DNA of 17,210 nucleotides. It comes from an uncultured Faecalibacterium sp. (GTDB lineage Bacteria > Bacillota > Clostridia > Oscillospirales > Ruminococcaceae). Both the position numbers and the translations under genes were made by a program. The stretch is taken from assembly GCA_934561485.1 (NCBI GenBank), contig CAKTGS010000041.1:1-17210 (forward strand). The letters are read 5' to 3'. Shown piece by piece: positions 7,591-14,468 of this stretch; positions within the stretch are counted from its first letter, which is position 1; every line of letters begins with the position of its first letter. Below the pieces are notes generated by a model, which was not told the origin of the DNA, made no database searches, and saw only the letters and a program-made list of their open reading frames with translations.

Positions 7591-7643
7591 GCATCTGCGC
7601 GGCCAACAGGGCGGAACGGTGCCGCCCGGGAAAGGAGCATACC

Positions 7644-8243
7644 ATGAGCAAACCCTATACCTGGCGGCTGCTGACCGCCCGCGAACTGACGGACGTGTAT
7701 CTGAACGAGATGCGCCGCGATTTTCCCGCCGGGGAACTCAAGCCCCTGAGCATGATCCTGACCAGCGAGGCCGAGGGCCTTGCCCACACCTGGGGCGTGT
7801 TTGACGGGGAAAAGCTGGCAGCCTACCTGCTTATGGTGCGCCCGCAGGGCATGGCCGTGAGCCAGCTGGATTATTTTGCGGTGCTGCCCGCCTGGCGTGC
7901 CCAGGGGCTGGGTGCTCAGCTGCTGGCCGAGCTGCCGCAGTACGAGAACGGCGCGCAGGCCATTATCATTGAAGCTGAACTGCCGGACAAGGCCGAGGAC
8001 GAAGCCATGGCCGTGCGCCGCCTGGGCTTTTATGCCCGCTGCGGGGCCAGGGAAACCGGTTACTACGAGCATCTGTTTGACGCCTGGTTCCGCATTCTGG
8101 TGCTGCCCTGTCCCGGTGCCGCTGCGCTGAGTGACACCGATGCGCTGGGCGAACTGGTCAACTGCTACAAACGCACCATCAGCGAGAGCCAGTGGCGCAG
8201 ATATGTGCAGTTCTACGCCCCGGACGGCAGCCGGTATGCCTGA
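7644..8243 (+). CDS. GNAT-family N-acetyltransferase
   Basis: A 199-residue acyl-CoA-dependent acetyltransferase of unknown substrate, presumably cytoplasmic. The central acetyl-CoA site, motif A, is YFAVLPAWRAQGLGAQLLAE (77-96), with the RxxGxG pyrophosphate loop RAQGLG. It is followed by a strand (AIIIEAEL, 106-113) and the motif B segment AVRRLGFYARCG (123-134), typical of GNAT enzymes. The C-terminal ~45 residues form an extra helical tail beyond the minimal fold. The start is supported by AAAGGAG at 7631-7637, 6 bases before the ATG. A GGGCGG/CCGCCC hairpin (7609-7627) lies just before the ribosome site. The stop codon lies inside the 5' arm of its terminator. It appears monocistronic. 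Confidence 0.85.
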   Translation: MSKPYTWRLLTARELTDVYLNEMRRDFPAGELKPLSMILTSEAEGLAHTWGVFDGEKLAAYLLMVRPQGMAVSQLDYFAVLPAWRAQGLGAQLLAELPQYENGAQAIIIEAELPDKAEDEAMAVRRLGFYARCGARETGYYEHLFDAWFRILVLPCPGAAALSDTDALGELVNCYKRTISESQWRRYVQFYAPDGSRYA

Positions 8244-8281
8244 GCCGTCTGTGTGAAATTTCTGCACGGCAGGCATTTTTG
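8236..8281 (+). terminator. Terminator of the GNAT gene at 7644
   Basis: ATGCCTG (8236-8242) pairs with CAGGCAT (8270-8276), extended by CCGT/ACGG across a 2-base bulge, then a T-run (8276-8280). The 5' arm includes the last codons and stop of the gene. Confidence 0.75.
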
Positions 8282-8282
8282 G

Positions 8283-8310
8283 TTGACAAACCGGAAGAAT
8301 ATGGTACGCT
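8283..8310 (+). promoter_or_regulatory. Promoter of the small lipoprotein gene
   Basis: A perfect TTGACA (8283-8288) is followed after 16 bases by a weak -10 candidate TACGCT (8305-8310), about 40 bases before the ATG at 8350. It begins directly after the T-run of the preceding terminator, so it insulates a new transcript. Confidence 0.55.
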
Positions 8311-8349
8311 TATGCCAGAGATTCCATCCATTCTGAGGGAGGGCTGTTT

Positions 8350-8862
8350 ATGGCTATGAAAATGGACCGCCGCATGTTTCTGAAAACGGTTGCCGCCGCC
8401 GCACTGGCGGTTTCGGTGTCCGGTGCACTCACCGGCTGCAGCGGCAATGATGCAGGGACCGCCGCAGTGATCGGGCTGGGCGAGTTTGAGGTTACCGTGA
8501 CGCCGGATATGACCATCAAAGGCTCGGAGGTTGTGGGCCAGGACGGCCACAGCTATGTGTTCCAGCCGAACGTAAAGATCAAATACAAGGGCAATGGCTT
8601 TTCCGGTACCTACTTCCGGGATGTGTTCTCGGCTTCCATCGGAGAAGAAAAAAACAAGCTGCAGAGCGGCGGCACGCTGATCGCTGCAGCAGACCTGCCG
8701 CTGGCCGGGAGCAAGACCTATACCCCGCGGTTTGAGGTGTCCAACGATGCCCACACGGCATTCAAACAGGGCACGGCCTTCTGCATGAAGGTGACCCTGC
8801 AGGGCCGCAGCGCAGAATTTTCGCTGACCAGTGCCGGAACCGTTTCGGTAAAGGCCGTATAA
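8350..8862 (+). CDS. Small lipoprotein with Tat-like signal, function unknown
   Basis: A 170-residue protein. Its N-terminus reads DRRMFLKT, matching the twin-arginine consensus RRxFLK. A hydrophobic Ala/Val stretch and lipobox ALTGC follow (Cys30), so it is predicted to be exported and lipidated. The mature part is rich in alternating hydrophobic/polar residues (EFEVTVTPDMTIKG, YVFQPNVKIKYKG, AEFSLTSAGTVSVK), suggesting a beta-sandwich, perhaps like small Ig-fold/DUF4352-type lipoproteins; this is a guess from pattern only. No catalytic motif is seen. GAGGGAGGG at 8335-8343 supports the ATG at 8350; ATGs at 8356 and 8362 would also retain the signal. It is a single-gene unit between its own promoter and terminator. 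I do not recognise a specific family. Confidence 0.8.
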   Translation: MAMKMDRRMFLKTVAAAALAVSVSGALTGCSGNDAGTAAVIGLGEFEVTVTPDMTIKGSEVVGQDGHSYVFQPNVKIKYKGNGFSGTYFRDVFSASIGEEKNKLQSGGTLIAAADLPLAGSKTYTPRFEVSNDAHTAFKQGTAFCMKVTLQGRSAEFSLTSAGTVSVKAV

Positions 8863-8880
8863 CCAAAGCAAAAAACACAG

Positions 8881-8923
8881 GCCGCCGGGCGCATTCCTTC
8901 GGGAGTGTGCCCGGCGGCTTTTT
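8881..8923 (+). terminator. Terminator with UUCG loop after the small lipoprotein
   Basis: GCCGCCGGGC (8881-8890) pairs with GCCCGGCGGC (8909-8918). An inner stem CATTCC/GGAGTG is capped by TTCG, and five T residues follow. Very stable. Confidence 0.9.
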
Positions 8924-8993
8924 GCATTCTGCACAGCGGAAAGGGGCCTTTTCCGGCATTGGGACGGAAAATGTAAAATCAGGGTGCAGGTTT

Positions 8994-9100
8994 TTCACCC
9001 CGGATTTACACGGGCTTTGCAAAGGCGGCGGGCGCGCACCAAAGATTTACCTCCATTTTGCACGGGGCTGGTCGCAGCGGGCGGGCGGATGCGCTACAAT
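8994..9100 (+). promoter_or_regulatory. pstS promoter with PHO-box-like 11-bp phased repeats
   Basis: The gap 8863-9172 holds the previous terminator and this control region. TTCACC (8994), TTTACA (9005) and TTTGCA (9016) are spaced exactly 11 bases apart. A second pair, TTTACC (9046) and TTTGCA (9057), has the same 11-base spacing. PHO boxes of PhoB/PhoP-type regulators are direct repeats with 11-base periodicity (Bacillus-type half-site TTAACA). A TACAAT -10 box lies at 9095-9100, and no recognisable -35 box stands 17 bases before it. That is expected for an activator-dependent promoter. The identification fits the downstream pst operon but rests on pattern alone. Confidence 0.65.
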
Positions 9101-9134
9101 AAAGCCGTTCCAAGAGAAACAACAACACGAGACA

Positions 9135-9150
9135 CCGGGCCGGTGCCCGG
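9135..9150 (+). other. Small hairpin in the pstS leader
   Basis: CCGGGC, a CGGT loop and GCCCGG form a 6-bp hairpin in the untranslated leader, just upstream of the GGAGGAG ribosome site at about 9158-9164. It could stabilise the message; no regulatory role is demonstrated. Confidence 0.5.
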
Positions 9151-9172
9151 CTGAATCCGGAGGAGAAATACT

Positions 9173-10066
9173 ATGAAAAAGATTACGCGTCGTTCGTTCC
9201 TGACCGCCTGTGGTGCTGTGGCTGCTGCCGCTGCCCTGACTGCCTGCGGCGGTTCCGCTTCTTCCACCGTGGCATCTTCTGCTGCTCAGTCCACCGCCTC
9301 TTCCGCTGCGGAGAGCACTGCCGCCGGCACCCTGAGCGGCAATGTGGCCACCGGCGGTTCCACTTCCATGAAGAACGTCATCGCTGCCCTGACCGAAGGC
9401 TTTGCTGAGGTGGAGCCGGGCGTGACCGTCAGCTATGACCCCACCGGTTCCGGCGCTGGCATCACCGGCGCTACCGACAAGACCCTGGACATCGGCCTTT
9501 CTTCCCGCGCCCTGAAGGATGACGAGAAGAACGATGTGGACGGCACCACCATTGCCCTGGACGGCATTGCCATCATTGTGAACAAGGACAGCAAGGTGGC
9601 CGACCTGACCGTGGACCAGCTGAAGAAAATGTTCACCGGCGAGATCACCGACTGGGCCGATGTGGGCGGCGATGCCGGTGAGATCGTGCTGATCGGCCGC
9701 GAGGCCGGTTCCGGCACCCGCGATGGCTTTGAGAGCATCGTGGACGTGAAGGACAGCTGCAAGTACGCCCAGGAGCTGACCGCTACCGGCGCTGTGATCA
9801 GCGCAGTGGAAGCCAACCCTCTGGCCATTGGCTACGCTTCCCTGTCCGCTGTGGGCGACACCGTTGCCATGGTTACGGTGGAAGGCGTGGAGTGCAGCGA
9901 GGACACCGTGAAGGACGGCACCTACAAGGTCCAGCGCCCCTTCGTGTTCGTGACCAACAAGAGCGTGGCTCTGTCGGAGCAGGCACAGGCCTTTGTGGAC
10001 TTTGCCACCAGCAAGGACGCCGCAGACCTCATCCGTACCGCCGGTGCCGTGCCTGTGAACGAGTAA
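9173..10066 (+). CDS. pstS: Phosphate ABC transporter substrate-binding lipoprotein PstS
   Basis: This 297-residue lipoprotein captures phosphate outside the membrane and hands it to PstCA. The N-terminus has a twin-arginine-like TRRSFLT and lipobox ALTAC (Cys25), then a Ser/Ala/Thr-rich flexible linker (26-55). Phosphate-binding elements are GGSTSM (61-66), DPTGSGAG (89-96) and GREAGSGTRDGFE (175-187), all in the family order. Length is typical for Gram-positive PstS. Codon choice (many GCT, TCC, AAG, ATC) differs from neighbouring genes and suggests high expression. The start follows GGAGGAG at good spacing. It heads the pstSCAB-phoU operon, preceded by PHO-box-like repeats and followed by a hairpin block that may raise its level over the permease genes. 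Confidence 0.96.
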   Translation: MKKITRRSFLTACGAVAAAAALTACGGSASSTVASSAAQSTASSAAESTAAGTLSGNVATGGSTSMKNVIAALTEGFAEVEPGVTVSYDPTGSGAGITGATDKTLDIGLSSRALKDDEKNDVDGTTIALDGIAIIVNKDSKVADLTVDQLKKMFTGEITDWADVGGDAGEIVLIGREAGSGTRDGFESIVDVKDSCKYAQELTATGAVISAVEANPLAIGYASLSAVGDTVAMVTVEGVECSEDTVKDGTYKVQRPFVFVTNKSVALSEQAQAFVDFATSKDAADLIRTAGAVPVNE

Positions 10067-10077
10067 AAACGGGAAAG

Positions 10078-10186
10078 GCCCCCTCCGGGAGGGGGCTGTC
10101 ACCGAAGGTGACTGAGGGAGTTGCCGCAAGAAAACTCCTTCCGTCATCGCAGATGCGATGACACCTCCCTCTAGGAGGGAGGCTGA
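10078..10186. repeat. Multi-hairpin palindromic repeat between pstS and pstC (copy 1)
   Basis: Five consecutive hairpins fill this stretch: GCCCCCTC/GAGGGGGC (10078-10096), GTCACC/GGTGAC (10098-10112), GGAGTT/AACTCC (10117-10138), GTCATCGC/GCGATGAC (10143-10162) and CCTCCCTC/GAGGGAGG (10164-10182). The last two modules recur at 13505-13555 and 14982-15025, and the first two have a counterpart at 13582-13630. I regard it as a copy of a dispersed palindromic element. Its position suggests a role in stabilising the pstS 3' end. Confidence 0.75.
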
Positions 10187-10203
10187 AAAATGAAACCATT
10201 CCG

Positions 10204-10248
10204 CCGCGTCGGCCTGCACCCCAGAACGGAGTGGGTCGGCGCGGTTTT
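10204..10248 (+). terminator. Attenuator-like hairpin upstream of pstC
   Basis: A 14-pair stem, with several G-T wobbles, joins 10204-10217 to 10231-10244 and is followed by TTTT (10245-10248), 15 bases before the pstC start. It looks like a leaky terminator. With the repeat before it, it fills the 197-base pstS-pstC gap. Confidence 0.55.
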
Positions 10249-10263
10249 GCGAAAGGCTGAACT

Positions 10264-11178
10264 ATGAGTAAAAAAACCTCTTTTGTGCGGCGCATCCAGC
10301 TGCCCCGCACCCCGGCCGAGTGGCTGGAAGCCGTGATGAACTTTGTGTTCTTCCTGTGCGGAATGCTGGCCGTGGGCTGCGTGGTGCTCATTTCGGTGTA
10401 CATGGTGGTCAGCGGCGTGCCGGCTATCCATAAGATCGGCATTTTCAAATTCCTGTTCGGCACCAAATGGGCGTCCACCGCGGCAGAGCCGCTGTTCGGC
10501 ATCCTGCCCTTCATCCTGTCCAGCGTCTACGGCACGCTGGGCGCTACCATCATCGGCGTGCCCATCGGCCTGCTGACGGCAGTGTTCCTCTCCAAGGCCG
10601 CAGACCCCAAGCTGCGCACCGTGGTGGTCACCGCCATCGAGCTGCTGTCCGGCATCCCCAGCGTGGTGTTTGGCCTGCTGGGTATGCAGGTGCTGGTGCC
10701 CGCCGTGGCCAAGACCTTCGGCAAGGCCTCCGGTGCCTGCCTGCTGTCGGCCATCGTGGTGCTGTCCATTATGATCCTGCCCAGCATCGTGTCCGTGTCG
10801 GTGACGGCGCTCAACGCCGTGCCGCCGGAGTATGAGCAGGGCAGCCTGGCCCTGGGGGCCACCGACACCGAAACCTGGTTCAAGATCAGCATCCCGGCGG
10901 CGAAAAGCGGCATTGCCGCAGGCGTTGTGCTGGGCATCGGCCGTGCCATCGGCGAGGCCATGGCTGTGATGATGGTGGCGGGCAACAGCCCCAATATGCC
11001 GGACAGCCTGTTCCGCAGCGTCACCCTGCTGACCACCGCCATCGCCAAGGAAATGAGCTATGCCGGCGGCCTGCAGCGGCAGGCACTGTTCAGCATTGCA
11101 CTGGTGCTGTTCGTGTTCATCATGCTCATCAATGTTGTGCTGAACGTGGTACTGAAGGGAGGCAACCGCGATGAATAA
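10264..11178 (+). CDS. pstC: Phosphate ABC transporter permease PstC
   Basis: A 304-residue inner-membrane subunit that forms the phosphate channel with PstA. Hydrophobic segments are visible at about 25-50, 78-110, 120-147, 158-182, 214-238 and 273-296, six as expected. The cytoplasmic EAA loop that docks on PstB is at about 187-217 (EYEQGSLALGATDTETWFK, then SIPAAKSGI). LLSGIPSVVFGLLG (127-140) is a characteristic Pst permease segment. Length is normal. The ribosome site (AAAGG at about 10252) is weaker than elsewhere in the operon, consistent with lower expression than pstS. The last 8 bases overlap the pstA start (ATGAATAA). Confidence 0.95.
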   Translation: MSKKTSFVRRIQLPRTPAEWLEAVMNFVFFLCGMLAVGCVVLISVYMVVSGVPAIHKIGIFKFLFGTKWASTAAEPLFGILPFILSSVYGTLGATIIGVPIGLLTAVFLSKAADPKLRTVVVTAIELLSGIPSVVFGLLGMQVLVPAVAKTFGKASGACLLSAIVVLSIMILPSIVSVSVTALNAVPPEYEQGSLALGATDTETWFKISIPAAKSGIAAGVVLGIGRAIGEAMAVMMVAGNSPNMPDSLFRSVTLLTTAIAKEMSYAGGLQRQALFSIALVLFVFIMLINVVLNVVLKGGNRDE

Positions 11179-12028
11179 CGGCTTTTCGCCCTCCCGCCGG
11201 GCATGGAACCGGGTAATGACCGTGCTGGTGTGGGCAGCGGCTCTGCTGGTGATGGCGCTGGTGGCGGGCATCATCGGCATGGTGCTGGTGCGCGGTGTGC
11301 CGCACATCAGCTGGAACTTCCTCACCACCACGGCCAGCGTGCTGAAAGGCACCGATGGCATTCTGCCGGCCATCCTCAACACGCTGTACGTCATTCTGCT
11401 GACCCTGCTCATCGTGCTGCCGCTGGGTGTGGGCGCGGCGGTTTACCTGACCGAGTATGCGTCCAACCGCAGGCTCATAGAGATCATCGAGTTCACCAAT
11501 GAAACGCTGGCGGGCATTCCCAGCATCATTTACGGCCTGGTGGGTATGCTGGTGTTCAGCCAAGCGCTGGGCTTCCAGACCTGCCTGCTGTCCGGCAGCC
11601 TGACGCTGGTGGTGATGAACCTGCCCACCATCATCCGCACCACCCAGGAATCCCTGAAAACGGTGCCCCAGGGTTACCGTGAGGGCGCACTGGGTCTGGG
11701 GGCAGGCAAGTGGCACATCATCCGCACCATCGTGCTGCCCTGCAGCATTGACGGCATCGTCACCGGCTGCATCCTGGCCGTAGGCCGCATCGTGGGCGAA
11801 AGCGCCGCCCTGCTGTTCACCGCCGGTGCCGCAGAAGTGATCGCCAAAAGCGTATTCAAGGCCTACACCTCCAACGGTGCCACCCTGTCGGTGCTGCTGT
11901 ACCTGCGCGCCTTTGAGGACGGCGACTTTGCTTCCGCCTGGGCCATTGGTGCAGTGCTGCTGGTGCTGGTGCTGATCATCAACCTGGCAGCACGTCTGGC
12001 TAAAACAAAACTGAAACAGAAGCAGTAA
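11171..12028 (+). CDS. pstA: Phosphate ABC transporter permease PstA
   Basis: A 285-residue membrane partner of PstC. It has a hydrophobic segment at 16-40 and membrane spans at about 66-93, 112-137, 141-156, 192-218 and 253-275. The EAA loop is at 165-196 ([20 protein letters not shown]). [16 protein letters not shown] (111-126) matches the conserved Pst permease segment. [12 protein letters not shown] (209-220) is also typical. The start overlaps the end of pstC, indicating translational coupling, and the stop is 17 bases before pstB. Length agrees with the family. Confidence 0.95.
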   Translation: MNNGFSPSRRAWNRVMTVLVWAAALLVMALVAGIIGMVLVRGVPHISWNFLTTTASVLKGTDGILPAILNTLYVILLTLLIVLPLGVGAAVYLTEYASNRRLIEIIEFTNETLAGIPSIIYGLVGMLVFSQALGFQTCLLSGSLTLVVMNLPTIIRTTQESLKTVPQGYREGALGLGAGKWHIIRTIVLPCSIDGIVTGCILAVGRIVGESAALLFTAGAAEVIAKSVFKAYTSNGATLSVLLYLRAFEDGDFASAWAIGAVLLVLVLIINLAARLAKTKLKQKQ

Positions 12029-12045
12029 AAATAAAGAGGTACTCT

Positions 12046-12813
12046 ATGGAAAACACAAATGTGCCGGTGATATCGGCAAAGGATCTGAACCTCTGGTACG
12101 GCGACTTCAAGGCACTGAAGAGCATTTCGCTGGATGTGGGCGAGCGGGAGATCACCGCCCTCATCGGCCCCTCCGGCTGCGGCAAATCCACCTTTTTAAA
12201 GACCCTCAACCGCATGAACGATCTGGTGCCGGGCGTGCGCATCGAGGGCGATGTGCGGCTCAAGGGGCAGGATATCTTTGCCCGGGATATGGAGCTGACC
12301 GACCTGCGCCGCCGCGTGGGCATGGTGTTCCAGAAGGCAAACCCCTTCCCCATGAGCATCTACGATAACATCACCTACGGTCCCAAGCTGCACGGCGTGC
12401 GCAATAAAGCGGAGCTGGACGAGCTGGTGGAAAGCTCCCTGCGGGGTGCTGCCCTGTGGGACGAGGTAAAGGACCGCCTGAAAAAGAGCGCGCTGGGCCT
12501 TTCCGGCGGCCAGCAGCAGCGCCTGTGCATCGCCCGCGCCCTGGCGGTCAAGCCCGAAGTGCTGCTGATGGACGAGCCCACCAGCGCCCTGGACCCCGGC
12601 TCCACCATGAAGGTGGAAGAGCTGATGAGTGAGCTGAAAAAGAACTACACCGTGGTCATCGTCACCCACAACATGCAGCAGGCGGCCCGCATCAGCGACC
12701 GCACGGCCTTTTTCCTGCTGGGCGAGCTGGTGGAAGTTGGCCCCACGGCACAGATCTTCAGCGCACCGGAGGACAAGCGCACCGAGGATTACATCTCCGG
12801 CCGGTTCGGTTGA
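12046..12813 (+). CDS. pstB: Phosphate ABC transporter ATP-binding protein PstB
   Basis: A 255-residue cytoplasmic ATPase that powers PstCA. All nucleotide-binding motifs are present: Walker [10 protein letters not shown] (41-49), Q-loop [14 protein letters not shown] (95-108), ABC signature LSGGQ (152-156), Walker [16 protein letters not shown] (172-186) and the switch His208 in VTHNM. The Q-loop sequence [10 protein letters not shown] and the segment [11 protein letters not shown] (50-60) are specific to PstB. The ribosome site is AAGAGGT before ATG. The stop lies 20 bases before phoU. Confidence 0.97.
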   Translation: MENTNVPVISAKDLNLWYGDFKALKSISLDVGEREITALIGPSGCGKSTFLKTLNRMNDLVPGVRIEGDVRLKGQDIFARDMELTDLRRRVGMVFQKANPFPMSIYDNITYGPKLHGVRNKAELDELVESSLRGAALWDEVKDRLKKSALGLSGGQQQRLCIARALAVKPEVLLMDEPTSALDPGSTMKVEELMSELKKNYTVVIVTHNMQQAARISDRTAFFLLGELVEVGPTAQIFSAPEDKRTEDYISGRFG

Positions 12814-12833
12814 TACGAGGAGGAACAAAACCA

Positions 12834-13502
12834 ATGAGCATCCGCAAACAATACGACAGCGACCTGGAAACCCTCAGGACCGCACTGGTGGAGATGGGGC
12901 AGAACGCCGCCGAAGCCGTGGAGAACGCGCTGGAAGCGCTGTGCACCGCCGACACCGTAGCTGCCCAGAAGATCGTGCAGGGGGATGACCGCATCAACAA
13001 CATGGAGCGGGACATCGAACACCGCTGCATGACGTTGCTGCTGCGCCAGCAGCCGGTAGCGGGCGACCTGCGCCACATTTCCACCGCCATGAAGGTGGTC
13101 ACCGATATCGAGCGCATGGGTGACCACGCCTCGGATATTGCCGAGATCATCCCTCATCTTGTCACCGTGCGCAAGGAGGGCGACCCCGCCGTCAGTCAGG
13201 CCATTGCCATGGGACGCAAGGCCTACCAGATGATCCTGGACGCCATGGCTGCCCTGACCGCTGAGGACGAAGTCGCCGCCCGCCGCGTCATCGCCGCAGA
13301 CGATGCGGTGGACTACGACTTCAACGCCATCAAGCACACTCTGGCGCAGGAGATCGCCGCCAACCCGGGCCGGGTGGACGCAGCACTGGACCTGCTGATG
13401 GTGATCAAGTATCTGGAGCGCATTGGCGACCACGCCGTGAATGTGGCTGAGTGGGTGCAGTTTGTGCGCACCGGCCGCTATAAGAACGAGAATATGTTCT
13501 GA
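12834..13502 (+). CDS. phoU: Phosphate transport regulator PhoU
   Basis: A 222-residue all-helical cytoplasmic protein made of two PhoU repeats. Each carries the metal-binding signature: ERMGDHASDIAE (93-104) and ERIGDHAVNVAE (195-206). PhoU links the Pst transporter to the PhoR sensor and represses the phosphate response when phosphate is plentiful. The ATG at 12834 is preferred over an upstream TTG at 12810, because GAGGAGG (12817-12823) lies between them. No phoB or phoR is adjacent, so the two-component partners are elsewhere. It is the last gene of the operon. Confidence 0.95.
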   Translation: MSIRKQYDSDLETLRTALVEMGQNAAEAVENALEALCTADTVAAQKIVQGDDRINNMERDIEHRCMTLLLRQQPVAGDLRHISTAMKVVTDIERMGDHASDIAEIIPHLVTVRKEGDPAVSQAIAMGRKAYQMILDAMAALTAEDEVAARRVIAADDAVDYDFNAIKHTLAQEIAANPGRVDAALDLLMVIKYLERIGDHAVNVAEWVQFVRTGRYKNENMF

Positions 13503-13504
13503 AA

Positions 13505-13632
13505 GAAAACTCTCCCCGTCATCACTGCGCGATACCACCTTTCCCGAGGGGGGCTGCGGTACTGACCGGCAGGTAGATAAAAGCTCTCCCTTCGGGGAAG
13601 CTGGCAAACCCGCAAGGGTTGACGGAGAAGGT
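13505..13632. repeat. Palindromic repeat after phoU (copy 2, degenerate)
   Basis: Two modules are present. The first (about 13505-13555) aligns with the second half of the pstS-pstC repeat: AAAACTC, CCGTCATC, GCGAT, CACCT, then a G-run and GGCTG. The second (about 13582-13632) has a CTCCC/GGGGA hairpin, CTGG, an AACCC-GCAA-GGGTT hairpin and GGAGAAGG, mirroring the first half of that repeat. Module order is reversed relative to copy 1. No gene is seen in 13503-13693. Confidence 0.6.
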
Positions 13633-13693
13633 TTGACCACTGCATTTCTCTTGCCTCATTTTCTGAGGCCTCGTGTTTTCTCTATTTCTCCTG

Positions 13694-13736
13694 AAAAGGC
13701 TGTCGGCGGGGGCGTTCCCTTCCGGCAGCCTTTTCC
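13694..13736 (+). terminator. Terminator of the pst-phoU operon
   Basis: A 13-pair stem (13694-13706 with 13722-13734, one G-T pair) reads AAAAGGCTG to CAGCCTTTT and ends in T residues. It lies 191 bases after phoU, beyond the repeat. Confidence 0.75.
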
Positions 13737-13769
13737 TGCAGAAAAAATCGTAAAAAATTTTTAGGCTTT

Positions 13770-13838
13770 TTTGCAATTTTGTGGGACGGTAATTCGTATG
13801 AAGGGTGTAAGGGCACAAAAGCCCGGAAGTTTTTGTGC
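13770..13838 (+). promoter_or_regulatory. Possible promoter and inverted repeat before the AraC-type gene
   Basis: The AT-rich stretch 13741-13780 contains TTGCAA at about 13769-13774, followed after 17 bases by TCGTAT, a weak -10. Downstream, GCACAAAA (13813-13820) and TTTTGTGC (13831-13838) form a perfect 8-bp inverted repeat with a 10-base spacer. An overlapping GGGCAC/GTGCCC pair (from 13811 to about 13848) is an alternative fold. This lies in the leader 64-90 bases before the start. It may be an operator or an RNA switch; this is inference. Confidence 0.35.
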
Positions 13839-13901
13839 GGCGGGTGCCCGGCTTCTCCCCTTGTCCCCGCCTGCCGCACCTTTACTACGGAGGAAACCCG
13901 G

Positions 13902-14291
13902 ATGGCACAGTTGAAACGATTTGCCCTGGATACCCGCGCCGAAACGGTGGACCGCGAAGCGCTGGTGCAGGCAGCATTACAGGAGATCACCCAGAATTAC
14001 CGCGAAGCGAGCCTGTCCAATGTGGCGCGCGCCTATGGCGTGTCGCTGGCTTATGTCAGCGAGTGCGTGCGCGCCCAGACCGGCCGCACCTACAAGGAGC
14101 TGCTGCAGAAGCACCGTATAGAGCTGGCGGCCCGCCTGCTGCGCCGCAGCAACATGAACATTCAGCAGATCATCAGTATGGTGGGCTACGAGAACACCAG
14201 CTATTTTTACCGCCTGTTCCACGAGCGCTACGGCCTCAGCCCCCGCGAGTACCGCCAGGTGCGCGCAGGCCGCACCCGCACCACCGCCTGA
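13902..14291 (+). CDS. AraC-family DNA-binding protein, HTH domain only
   Basis: A 129-residue protein consisting of a ~35-residue helical N-terminus and one AraC-type double helix-turn-helix. HTH1 is SLSNVARAYGVSLAYVSECV (38-57) and HTH2 is about 86-108. The family signature IISMVGYENTSYFYRLFHER (90-109) and YGLSPREYR follow. There is no ligand-binding domain, as in MarA/SoxS-size regulators, so activity is probably set by its own expression level. The frame extends upstream to 13779, but the ATG at 13902 has a GGAGG site (13889-13893), while the upstream extension is Cys/Gly/Pro-rich and lies over the leader hairpin. The targets are unknown. It has its own terminator and no obvious operon partner. 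Confidence 0.9.
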   Translation: MAQLKRFALDTRAETVDREALVQAALQEITQNYREASLSNVARAYGVSLAYVSECVRAQTGRTYKELLQKHRIELAARLLRRSNMNIQQIISMVGYENTSYFYRLFHERYGLSPREYRQVRAGRTRTTA

Positions 14292-14306
14292 AAAAACCGC
14301 ACCCCG

Positions 14307-14346
14307 GCAGGGCACCGCGCAAAAACTGCGCAGTGCCCTGCTTTTT
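14307..14346 (+). terminator. Terminator of the AraC-type gene
   Basis: GCAGGGCAC (14307-14315) pairs with GTGCCCTGC (14333-14341), with an inner GCGC pairing, followed by TTTTT (14342-14346). Confidence 0.9.
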
Positions 14347-14399
14347 GCCATTTGGCACAATTCCGGCACAAAAAACTGGCGTTTTCTGGCAGGATGTAG

Positions 14400-14405
14400 T
14401 ATAAT
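14400..14405 (+). promoter_or_regulatory. -10 box for the second GNAT gene
   Basis: A perfect TATAAT lies 64 bases before the chosen start. No good -35 sequence stands 16-18 bases upstream (TGGCGT at 17), so it may be weak or activator-dependent. Confidence 0.5.
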
Positions 14406-14468
14406 AAGCTCATTATGGAACGCCGTGCGGCTGCGCACCGGCAGGATAAAAAGAGGGTGTCACAAAGA

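Noticed and set aside
10078..10186. CRISPR-like array
   Set aside because: The elements are different hairpins next to each other, not identical direct repeats with regular spacers.
9047..11412. Minus-strand open frames across pstS, the hairpin gap and pstC
   Set aside because: They read through the palindromic repeat and have histidine-rich, domain-free translations. They are shadows of pst genes.
12810..12833. Upstream TTG start for phoU
   Set aside because: The ribosome site GAGGAGG lies downstream of it and serves the ATG at 12834, which begins the normal PhoU N-terminus.
13779..13901. 41-residue N-terminal extension of the AraC-type protein
   Set aside because: It overlaps the leader inverted repeat, is Cys/Gly/Pro-rich, and the internal ATG at 13902 has the good ribosome site.
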